The notes under the pieces were generated by a model that had not been told where the DNA came from, did not search any database, and saw only the letters and a program-made list of their open reading frames with translations. The translations under genes were made by a program, and so were the position numbers. From assembly GCF_034119865.1 (NCBI RefSeq), contig NZ_CP139421.1:1426001-1490000 (forward strand): a stretch of 64,000 nucleotides of DNA. The letters run 5' to 3'. The DNA comes from Algoriphagus sp. NG3. Lineage in GTDB: Bacteria > Bacteroidota > Bacteroidia > Cytophagales > Cyclobacteriaceae. Within the stretch, counting starts at the first letter, position 1, and every line of letters starts with the position of its first letter. Positions 53,118-61,500 of the stretch are shown here, in pieces.

Positions 53118-53145
53118 AAAAAATACCCTATATAGGGTATTTTTT
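53118..53145. promoter_or_regulatory. 16-bp palindrome with A6/T6 flanks, upstream copy
   Basis: TACCCTATATAGGGTA (53124-53139) flanked by As and Ts, then GAGGA. The inverted TACCCT...AGGGTA with total 7-2-7 geometry is reminiscent of sites for NarL/FixJ-type regulators (TACYYMT heptamers), though the last two bases differ. A near copy lies at 58039-58066 with the same orientation and the same TTGAG right flank. It could also act as a hairpin terminator. Confidence 0.55.
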
Positions 53146-53455
53146 GAGGATTTTTGGTCATTTTCGCCTGCTTTTCCCTTTTCTGGAGGGATTTTGGAAT
53201 CATTGGTTCACTTATTGATATATTAGGTCAACCGGTTTAGCGAGTCGGGGGTGGAAGGGGTCGTCAGGGAAAGGCCATTCCCAAAAACGATTAGGAGTGC
53301 ATTTGATAATTATCATAAAAAAGCTTTTTCATTTGGAATAGCATTTGTGACTTAATCACATGATTTTATTTACTTTGTACCCAAATTGAAAACTAGGGGA
53401 AATCCCTTTTATAAAAAACAACAAAACATACTCAACAACTTAATCAAATCCCCAA

Positions 53456-53926
53456 ATGAAGCAAAAATTGTTCTCTATTTCGGTTAACCGCTCACTTATA
53501 ATTGCCTTGGTTGCTATGCTGGCAATGGGTGCATGTAAAAGTAAGAAAAAAGCAGCCCAACCGGCACCAGCTCCGGCTCCTGTGGAACAAGTTGAAGAGC
53601 CTGCACCTACTCCATCTCCAGTATCATCTGCAGAGGAAGTTGCCGCCGAGAAACTTGAAAATTATTTCAACAGTGTAACCGCGGCCAGTAATGCTTCTAT
53701 GGCTAACCAGACTATACAAGAAGCGTTGGCTATGTTCTCAAATAAAGAAACCCCCGTTTTGATCGTTATTCATGAAGAAAATGGGATCAAGGATTACGAT
53801 GAGCCAACCACGATCTCTAAGTACCTGGATTATTTGAAGGACACCAAAAAGAATTTGAACTACATCTCTGATATCCGTCTGGATGCCAATGGTAAGGTTT
53901 CTGAATTGGAACTTAGAAGAAAATAA
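53456..53926 (+). CDS. Lipoprotein of the LRR operon
   Basis: 156 residues: signal with lipobox LAMGAC (Cys27), followed by a Lys cluster and a Pro/Ala-rich linker of about 30 residues (AAQPAPAPAPVEQVEEPAP), and then a compact domain of about 100 residues ending KKNLNYISDIRLDANGKVSELELRRK. The pattern (helical start, then strands around ISDIRLDANG) resembles a small NTF2/cystatin-like domain, which may also occur in the next proteins of the operon. The role is unknown; a membrane anchor for the complex is conceivable. Confidence 0.75.
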   Translation: MKQKLFSISVNRSLIIALVAMLAMGACKSKKKAAQPAPAPAPVEQVEEPAPTPSPVSSAEEVAAEKLENYFNSVTAASNASMANQTIQEALAMFSNKETPVLIVIHEENGIKDYDEPTTISKYLDYLKDTKKNLNYISDIRLDANGKVSELELRRK

Positions 53927-53952
53927 TCGCCCATCTGAAAAATAATATACTC

Positions 53953-54531
53953 ATGAAAAATAAAATGATCCTTTTCCTGGGCCTTTTCCTTGCTACTTCA
54001 GTAAGTGTTCTAGCTCAGTCAGAAACTATCAGCCCTTCTAGAAAGCAAGCAATAGATTCACTTGCTCTTGAAAAAGTCAAAGATTTAAGTAAATACATCA
54101 GCATTATCGGTAGTAAGGAGACACAGTTTTCTGAAGCCAACCGTGTAATGGACCGTGCGGAAGAATTGTTCGCTCCAGGAGCTGAGATGGGAGTTTCCAG
54201 CATCAATACCAGTGAGATCGCCTACTACAAAGTGAGGCGTTATTTCGAAAGATTGATGGCTTTGAACTATGATAGGGTAAACATCACTTGGTATGACATA
54301 CAGTACATCTCTGATCTGGAAAGACAACCTGACGGCAGATACGTGGGAGTAATTACCGTGTTCCAGCGCTTTGAGGGAACATCTATAGAGACAGGGATGA
54401 ATTACAAAGACACCACAAAGAAAGATATCACTATTTACGTTGAGAAGAAGCAAACCCAAATCGCTGGTAGAACCATCGAATTCTGGGACGTCATGCTAGG
54501 TGACGTGAGAGTGACTGAAACTTCCGCATGA
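53953..54531 (+). CDS. Exported protein of the LRR operon, shares the N-terminal domain
   Basis: 192 residues with signal peptide (LGLFLATSVSVLAQSE). The mature part aligns in outline with the N-terminal domain of the LRR protein at 55357: a helical start, a ...YFERLM.../YLKDIEFFYRD element, then ITWYDIQYISDLERQPDGRYVGVITVFQRF against FKIRDVKPHQKDNGDVYFLASLDRT. It is an NTF2-like fold by pattern only. It overlaps the following gene by 4 bp (ATGA) and starts 26 bp after the lipoprotein gene. Function unknown. Confidence 0.75.
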   Translation: MKNKMILFLGLFLATSVSVLAQSETISPSRKQAIDSLALEKVKDLSKYISIIGSKETQFSEANRVMDRAEELFAPGAEMGVSSINTSEIAYYKVRRYFERLMALNYDRVNITWYDIQYISDLERQPDGRYVGVITVFQRFEGTSIETGMNYKDTTKKDITIYVEKKQTQIAGRTIEFWDVMLGDVRVTETSA

Positions 54532-55370
54532 GAATAATCACCTTCATCTTTGCGATACTCATCGCAAGCATCTCAATTGTCTCGGGGCAGGGCATAGGCA
54601 GCCCCGGGACAGTTAAGGATGACGGCAAATTTGCCGCATCTACCAAACAACTAAACCAATTCTTCAGAAGATTTAATGGGGAGGAATCTCCTACAGATGG
54701 CAATGTCCGCTTCTATCCGGGAGATTCATCCTATCGAAATGTAGCTCTGAGGAGAGGATTTCTGGAGATACTTTTTGACAATCAAACTTCGTCTATAAGC
54801 CAGAATCTTAAGAGGGAATTTATAGACTCGGTACTGTCTTCTGTAAACCCAAAATATCTTAATTTCCACAGGAATGGCTGGCTGGCTGAAGTCCAAGCTG
54901 ACTTTCTCTATAAAGGTAAGCGTGAGACAGCCACGTTGATTTTAAAGCTCCAGGCCGAAGGGCTGGGGTACGAGTGGGTAATAGACCAGGTGTCTTTCCC
55001 CCCTTTCAAAAACATATTCAATAAACCGGTAGGAGACAACAAGGATTTCTTGCATCCTTTGAGCCATGAACTTGGTTTTATGAATCTCCGTAGGGCTTTT
55101 CAGGATTCGAATTCCCCTGAAGCGTATACTGAATCCACATTTACTCCTGATTACCTGACCTTGTTTCTATACGAAATGAAGCAAAATAACATCCGTTACC
55201 AGACTGTAACTGATGTCAAATTCCATTTCTTCCAGATTGACGGCTGGTATTTCGAAGTTCATCAATTCAATAGACCTGGATTTAACACAGGTTGGCTGAT
55301 TTCTAACCTTGTCAAACTTAACCCAGGTGATAAGGAAACCATCCAGAAATACATTTATGACCAAAACTAA
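54528..55370 (+). CDS. Exported protein of the LRR operon
   Basis: 280 residues from ATG 54528, overlapping the preceding stop. Signal peptide IFAILIASISIVSGQG. Two repeated halves are suspected: residues 35-160 (LNQFFRRFNGEESP ... WLAEVQADFLYKGKRETATL) and residues 180-275 (FMNLRRAFQDSN ... WYFEVHQFNRPGFNTGWLI), each with a helix followed by strands as in NTF2-like domains. There is no catalytic motif. Overlaps the LRR gene by 14 bp. Function unknown. Confidence 0.75.
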   Translation: MRIITFIFAILIASISIVSGQGIGSPGTVKDDGKFAASTKQLNQFFRRFNGEESPTDGNVRFYPGDSSYRNVALRRGFLEILFDNQTSSISQNLKREFIDSVLSSVNPKYLNFHRNGWLAEVQADFLYKGKRETATLILKLQAEGLGYEWVIDQVSFPPFKNIFNKPVGDNKDFLHPLSHELGFMNLRRAFQDSNSPEAYTESTFTPDYLTLFLYEMKQNNIRYQTVTDVKFHFFQIDGWYFEVHQFNRPGFNTGWLISNLVKLNPGDKETIQKYIYDQN

Positions 55371-57807
55371 GGCTATATATCTGAGTTTATTCCTTTGTTG
55401 TCTGAGCTTCTCCGGGATTGCACAGACCATAAAAGGCTATACCAAAGCTGAAATCGATGACTATTCAGCTAAGGTGGAGGATCAAGTCCGCTTTTTGGAA
55501 TACTTGCTCAACACCATAGGAGCTTCTCAAACCCCAGCCAGAGATAAGGATGTGGTAATTAGAGAGAGCTATCTCAAAATCTTCCGTGACGCAGAAGTGC
55601 AGGTGGAAGATGACCTGCTTTTGGATAGAAAAGTGGTAACCAATAAGAATGTAACCGCATACCTGAAAGATATCGAGTTCTTTTACAGAGATGCTAATTT
55701 CAAATTCAAAATCAGGGACGTCAAGCCCCATCAGAAAGATAATGGGGATGTCTATTTTTTAGCATCTCTGGATAGGACTATTACGGCTACAGGGATCAAC
55801 AACGAAAAGGTATCTAATACAAAGCCGCGCTTTGTTGAGGTTAATCTGGACAGTAAGACTCAGGAATTAAAAATAGCCAGCGTATATACGACTAAGGTCA
55901 GCCGTGATGAGGAACTCACTGAATGGTGGTCAATCTTAAACCCCCACTGGCAAGATTATTTTAAAAATAGGTTTGCTATTAACGAATATGATACCGTCGA
56001 TTTAGAACTGTTATATAAGTTCGTAGAGGTGGATTCCCTGGATATTTCAGGAACTGATTCTTTGCTGGATCTCAGTCCCATGGAAGCAATGAGAAACCTG
56101 AAATTTGTCAACCTGAGCAATACCCAAATTACCGAACTTGGCCCGATCTCAAATGTGACCTTTCTGGAGTTCCTCGATGTCTCCAATACGCCTACCTATG
56201 ACATACAATTTATTAAGTACTCTGACCGTCTGAAACATCTGGATATTTCCAATACGCAGATTAGAGATATCAGTGAACTTGTAAACCTAAAGTCCATAAG
56301 GTCATTACGCGCAGAGGAAACTCCCATTATGAGCTTTGCCGTATTGAATGAATTTGACAGTTTAAAAAGCCTTTATCTAGCGCAAAGTGGTTTTAATAAC
56401 ACTGAAAACATCAAGGAGCTGGATAAATTAGAGAACCTAGACTTGAGTAGAAATTATGTTGTGAATTTCAGTCAGTTAGCTGAATTGACCTCCTTAAAAA
56501 CACTAAACCTCTCCAAGACTAATATTCAGGATCTTTCTCCGTTGAAGGAATTGGAAAAACTGGAGGTTTTGGACATCACAGGTACAGAAGTAGGGGATAT
56601 ATCAGCCCTTAACGGAAAACCCTCACTGAATAAAATATTGGCTGATGAAACTAAACTCTCTGTGATAGCAGCTGACAATTTTATCAGAAATACCCCGAAA
56701 GTTTTACTTATCCATCATGTGAAGGATCTGGAAAGTTGGTGGGCAGGTTTGTCCGAAGCTTGGAAAGCCAGTCTGAAGAAAGCCAACCCAAACATAATAT
56801 CTGATAATCCTGGAGTTGAAATTCTTACCAGTACTATTGGTCTAAATGAATTGGATCTAAGTGGAGCCGGAATAGAAAGTCTAAACCCCATCACCAGATT
56901 CGCCAAACTTACTAAACTTGATTTTTCAGACAATCCTGTAACAGAACTGATTTCTTTAAGTGAGGTTAAGACTTTAAAAGAAATAAAGGGTAGAAATACG
57001 CAGGTGAAAGACATTTCTCCATTGAAATCAAATGAAGAGCTGGTGAAGCTGGATCTAGACGGTAGCCCTGTAGATACAATAATGGATGTAGTAAACTTAC
57101 CGAATCTAGAATATCTGAATGTCAATGGATCTGGAATATTCGCAGAGGAGGTTCCCGAGATTTTGGTTCAAAAACCAAACCTCACCATTGTCTATAGAAC
57201 CGAGGAGTTGCAGACATGGTGGTTGGAGCTGGACGCAGCATGGCAGGAGATACTCAGAAAGAAATTTAGTTTGTCGGAAAGTCCTAGCCCTAAAGAGCTT
57301 CATGCCATGACAGGTAAGGCAGCTTTGAGCTTTGAGCGTGTTCCTATTGGAGATATACAAGCATTGACCAAGTTTATAAATTTGAGGTCTCTGGTAATTT
57401 TTGATGCCCCAATCAGAAATATTGAACCGCTCTCTGGGTTGAGGCTTTTGGAAAAATTAAGAATATCCCAAGTGCCTGTAGTGGATTTTTCTCCATTGAG
57501 CTCCTTGACCGAAATTCGTGAATTAGATATCAGTAATACCGGAATTGAGGATTTACGCCCACTTCAGAATCTTATCCATCTGGAAATCCTTAATATTTCA
57601 GGAACAAACCTCAAGACTCTTAAAGGTCTGGAAGGCTTGATTAATCTTAAGGAATTGGATGTAGCAAGTACAAATCTACGGTCATTAAGGCAAATCCAAG
57701 GCCTTCCTAATCTTGAAAAACTTTCCTGCTTCAACACCAGGTTGAACAGCAGGGCTGTGGCTAATTTCCAAAAGTCTAACCCTGACTGTGAAGTAAGGTA
57801 TTATTAG
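55357..57807 (+). CDS. Exported leucine-rich-repeat protein with three WW-capped blocks
   Basis: 816 residues from ATG 55357 (MTKTKAIYLSLFLCCLSFSG, signal peptide); an ATG 48 bases upstream is less likely. Residues 25-185 match the small domain of the 53953 protein. Then come three blocks, each starting with an ELxxWWxxLxxxWxxxLxK cap (WW at 190, 461 and 621), followed by 22-residue SDS22/internalin-type LRRs (LKxLxLSxTxIxDLSPL), and ending with a NF...NP strand. No cell-wall or T9SS sorting signal is seen at the C-terminus (CEVRYY). LRRs usually bind proteins. It is last gene of the operon and is followed by a terminator. Confidence 0.85.
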   Translation: MTKTKAIYLSLFLCCLSFSGIAQTIKGYTKAEIDDYSAKVEDQVRFLEYLLNTIGASQTPARDKDVVIRESYLKIFRDAEVQVEDDLLLDRKVVTNKNVTAYLKDIEFFYRDANFKFKIRDVKPHQKDNGDVYFLASLDRTITATGINNEKVSNTKPRFVEVNLDSKTQELKIASVYTTKVSRDEELTEWWSILNPHWQDYFKNRFAINEYDTVDLELLYKFVEVDSLDISGTDSLLDLSPMEAMRNLKFVNLSNTQITELGPISNVTFLEFLDVSNTPTYDIQFIKYSDRLKHLDISNTQIRDISELVNLKSIRSLRAEETPIMSFAVLNEFDSLKSLYLAQSGFNNTENIKELDKLENLDLSRNYVVNFSQLAELTSLKTLNLSKTNIQDLSPLKELEKLEVLDITGTEVGDISALNGKPSLNKILADETKLSVIAADNFIRNTPKVLLIHHVKDLESWWAGLSEAWKASLKKANPNIISDNPGVEILTSTIGLNELDLSGAGIESLNPITRFAKLTKLDFSDNPVTELISLSEVKTLKEIKGRNTQVKDISPLKSNEELVKLDLDGSPVDTIMDVVNLPNLEYLNVNGSGIFAEEVPEILVQKPNLTIVYRTEELQTWWLELDAAWQEILRKKFSLSESPSPKELHAMTGKAALSFERVPIGDIQALTKFINLRSLVIFDAPIRNIEPLSGLRLLEKLRISQVPVVDFSPLSSLTEIRELDISNTGIEDLRPLQNLIHLEILNISGTNLKTLKGLEGLINLKELDVASTNLRSLRQIQGLPNLEKLSCFNTRLNSRAVANFQKSNPDCEVRYY

Positions 57808-57825
57808 CAGCAGCAAGGCATAATA

Positions 57826-57876
57826 AAAAGCAGCTGAGCAGGTGATTTGATTTACTTGCTTAGCTGTTTTTTTTTA
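57826..57876 (+). terminator. Terminator of the LRR operon
   Basis: Stem CAGCTGAGCAGGT / ACTTGCTTAGCTG (with G-U pairs) and a run of nine Ts, 23 bp after the stop. Confidence 0.85.
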
Positions 57877-58038
57877 TCCCAATCTTGGGTTGGATAATTG
57901 AGCGCTTTAGAATGAACGCAGCGACATGAATTAAAAAAGTGAGAGATTCTATGATAATAAATTTAAGGGAGGGTTTGAAAAGATCAATTGAATCATTTTA
58001 AAATACAAATTTGTGGATAACTTTCCATCTAAAAGATC

Positions 58039-58066
58039 AAAAAATACCCTGTACAGGGTATTTTTT
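58039..58066. promoter_or_regulatory. 16-bp palindrome with A6/T6 flanks, downstream copy
   Basis: TACCCTGTACAGGGTA (58045-58060), differing from the upstream copy at two central positions, again flanked by at least six As and six Ts and followed by TTGAG. TACCTTTA lies 18 bp further on. Confidence 0.55.
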
Positions 58067-58326
58067 TTGAGTCAAGTACGCTCTACCTTTATGTCAAGGT
58101 GATTAAGCAATTTTTCCAGCAGTACTTTTACTAAGAAAATATCAAAGGGATTTTTTATCTGATTTTTTAATCCCTTTAATTTTCATTTTTAACCACAAAG
58201 TTCGCTGAGATTTCAGCTCCAGTGTTGTCCTGCTTCTCCAGAAGCCGTACTTACGCTAGCTAATTTAGTAAAAATGCCAAATAAACTTGGCGTATTATGG
58301 GTGGTTAGAGTGTTACGCTACAAGGG

Positions 58327-58345
58327 CTATATGTCTAGGTGGTTT
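58327..58345 (-). repeat. Dispersed 19-bp repeat, second copy
   Basis: The minus strand reads AAACCACCTAGACATATAG, matching 17 of 19 positions with AAACCACATAGACACATAG at 5929-5947. Both are in gene-free DNA. Confidence 0.5.
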
Positions 58346-58592
58346 AAAATGCTTTATCACAAGAACCATAGAAATTCATAGTAATGATCTTGATCTTGCA
58401 GAAGCTACTCCTTAATCATTATCCCCGCCGGTTTTCTAAACTTCACAGGGGATAGAAGTCCGTATAACCCTGCTTATCGGTTCCTTTAGGCAGGTCTGGC
58501 ATGTTTGAGACTTTTTCAGCAAGCCTTATTTAGGCAATGTGCCTTTAGGTAAATGAGCATATGAATATTGGGATTTCTGCCTAAAGCTCCGC

Positions 58593-61500
58593 TTAATCAA
58601 TAACCCGAACTGAAGACCTCTGGACTATAGTCATATCTTGCTTGTGGTTTTTAATCTGTAGCAAAACCAGGTATGATCCATTTTGTACCGGAGTATTGTT
58701 AAAGTTCCCATCCCAAACACAGGATGATTTGACTCCATTTTCCAAATTAGTATCCTGGCAATTGAAAATTAGCTGTCCCCACCGATTAAAGACCGAGAGT
58801 TCCAGTTCGTCAGTATGATTATCCGGATAAATTTCAAAAGCCCTTTCAGGATCTCCAGTCCGGATTGCAGTAGGATACCTAACTTGAGGTTCACATTTCA
58901 GTTCTACCTGAAAATCTGCAAAAAATGCGCATCCTTGTATATCTTTTGCAACTAAACTGTAGTCTCCTTCCTCAAGTGGGCTGAAAGTGGAAGCAGTACT
59001 TACTTCTACTCCATCAAGTATCCAGCTATAATCCTTAAATCTGCTTCCAGGTTCTATGACAGGAATATTGTTTTTTGACACACAGACTGTGTAGAGATCA
59101 CTTAGCTCCGGAGGTGAGGTGGTGGATGGAGCAAGTAGGATCTCTCCAATTCCCACGATGCATCCATCAGGGTCTGATAGGGTGACACGATATTCACCTG
59201 CTTCCTGATCATTTAATATAGGATTGTTGTCATATTCAGTTAGGTGCAGGTAACCCTGGGAACCTAGCTTAAACCACTTTAGCTCATTACCTCCCGTTTC
59301 GCTACGTAGAAATACAGTCGTGGAAGTATCTTCACTGCAGAAAGGCAACACTTCCAAATCCAGCGGAAGTGGGAGGGAGATTTCAGCCAGGAAGGTTTGT
59401 TCTACTTGGCATAGCTGGCCTTTTGTGTCTTTTCCAATGATTTTATATGTACCTGTTTGTAGTATAGAGAAGTATCCATTAGAATTAGACATTACCGTAC
59501 TGGCATCGGGAGCCAAGAGGGTATAATCCAGATTTAAATCTGTCTGAGGAAGCAGTAAATATTCACCACATGCTACAACTTGGTCAGGAACTTCAAATTT
59601 CACAAACTCCTTTTTCTCTATAATAACTTCCTCCTTGACGGAATGGATGTTGCCATCCTCATCCCAAATGGTAATACTGTAAGAACCTTCAGGAACTTCT
59701 TGTCGTATCTGGTTTTTACTTTCAAATTGGCCTTTATATTCCTGACCGTCATGTAAGTTTAGTATGGAGTAAGTGCCGCTTTGGGGTTGCTGCCAATCAA
59801 TCGCTACATAGCCAGGAATTATTCCCAAGGGCTGACATTGTTCGGAAGAAAATGTAAAGGAATAATTTAAAAATCCAGGTGGGGAATCTTGCATAGAAAC
59901 TTCGATGGATGCGTTGTCATTTACATTTTCTCCTGACGCTGCGAGACCTCCGGTTTCAGCATGAAGCTGGATAAATCCGTTTTGAACATCTTGGTAAGTC
60001 GTAATATAAGGGAGTGTAAAGACTTTTTCCTCGGCAGGTTCTAGAGCTGAGAAGTTCCAATTGCCATAATTTAAGTATTCATTTAACCACACAAATTGAA
60101 GCTCGACCCCGCCGTTGTTTTTCAGTTTAATGGTAAATGTTATGGTTTCTCCCTCTTTTGTATAGATGTTCCGGTCTGCGGTCAGTGTTAGTTGAATGTT
60201 AGGTCTTAAGCTACAGTCCTCACTTATGAATTTTACTTCTTGTCGAAAACTTTCACATTCGCCATCTCTATATTGACTTACCCATAGTGAAAACTCTCTA
60301 GGCTTTGACATATCTATGGTAGGTGCTCCAGCCAATGGAGGTGTCATAGGGTTATCATCCGTGTAATATAAGACAGTGTATTCAGGGCTCGAATCCACAG
60401 TGAACAGGAAGGTATTGTCTTCCATACAGAAAGACATATCCTCTGTATAGAGTTGCGGCGCACGGGGAGTCACAGCCAGATCTAGTGGTATCCTCATGCC
60501 TGTGCAAGAACCAGCAGGCCCTTCGGATACCCATACACGTTCGGTTCCTATTTTTGAAGTGTTTACATAGTACTCCAAGATAGGTGTGCCTCCTATTTCG
60601 GATGAAAAGAAATAAACTTGTAACCCCTCGGAGCTAGGTTTGATGTATTCAGAAAGTTCGGCTGGAGGATCTCCTTGGCAAAATTCAGGCAGATCTATCG
60701 GGTCAAGACTAGTAAATAACTCGTAGCCTAAGCAGTGGGAGGCTGCAAACTCTGCTTTTCCGGTAATGGGGATATCCAGGTCACCATAGATTCCGTATCC
60801 ACTGCATTCCCCATCCATAAACTCCCTTATAAACGGAATATCAGCATAAGCCTGTTTGCTGATTCCACCTATACCGGAAATCGTCCCGTTTACCGAGATC
60901 CTTGCATCGCAATTATCATTTGCCAACACAAAACAATCTTCTGTCAATTTTAAGGTGTATTCCAAAGAAGCAATTAATTCCTCAGGATTTGTAGTTAAAG
61001 GTACTGTACCAAGATCCCAGATGATAGCACCTGATAATCCTATAGTAGGGTCAAAAGAAACATTTCCAAAGGTGTTAGGGATGATCTGAGCATCTACAAA
61101 AGTGGCAGTATAAGGAATGGGAATGATGATTTTGGTTGATTCAGAAATTTCCGATCCGGCATTTCTAATGTCTAATTGATAGCTAATTTCTTCGCCGGGC
61201 TTTACAGTAGGAGAGTCCGTAGGCATTTCCCCATCTATTGATTTGATCTGATTATGGGCTAGAATTTCAGGGGAATAGGAGAGTACTGAGAAGGCCAGCG
61301 CATAGAGTGTGAACAAATCCTGGTTTGTTCCATACTTAAAGCGTGCTGATGTCTGGTTGTTTGCTATAATGGAATTATTGGGATTTGGAATATCCCACTG
61401 TACGATGTCTATACCGGTGTTATTGCTTAAAAATGGGTTCCTTGGGGGTTCAATTAAGCTCCCATCTGCTTTTTTTATAGGCGTGTAAATTGATGAATTA

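Larger units (their letters stand above)
52882..53455. other. Intergenic region, 574 bp, upstream of the LRR operon
   Basis: Holds the terminator of the PD40 gene (53024-53056) and the 16-bp palindrome with A/T flanks (53118-53145). TACTTTG at 53371-53377 resembles a shortened -7 box 79 bp before the first ATG. No credible reading frame is visible. Confidence 0.5.
57808..58592. other. Convergent intergenic region, 785 bp
   Basis: Contains the operon terminator (57826-57876), the second palindrome (58039-58066), a TACCTTTA box at 58084-58091 and one copy of the dispersed 19-bp repeat on the minus strand (58327-58345). It lies between converging genes, so a palindrome-controlled promoter here would have no annotated target; a decayed gene is possible but I could not recognise one. 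Confidence 0.5.
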
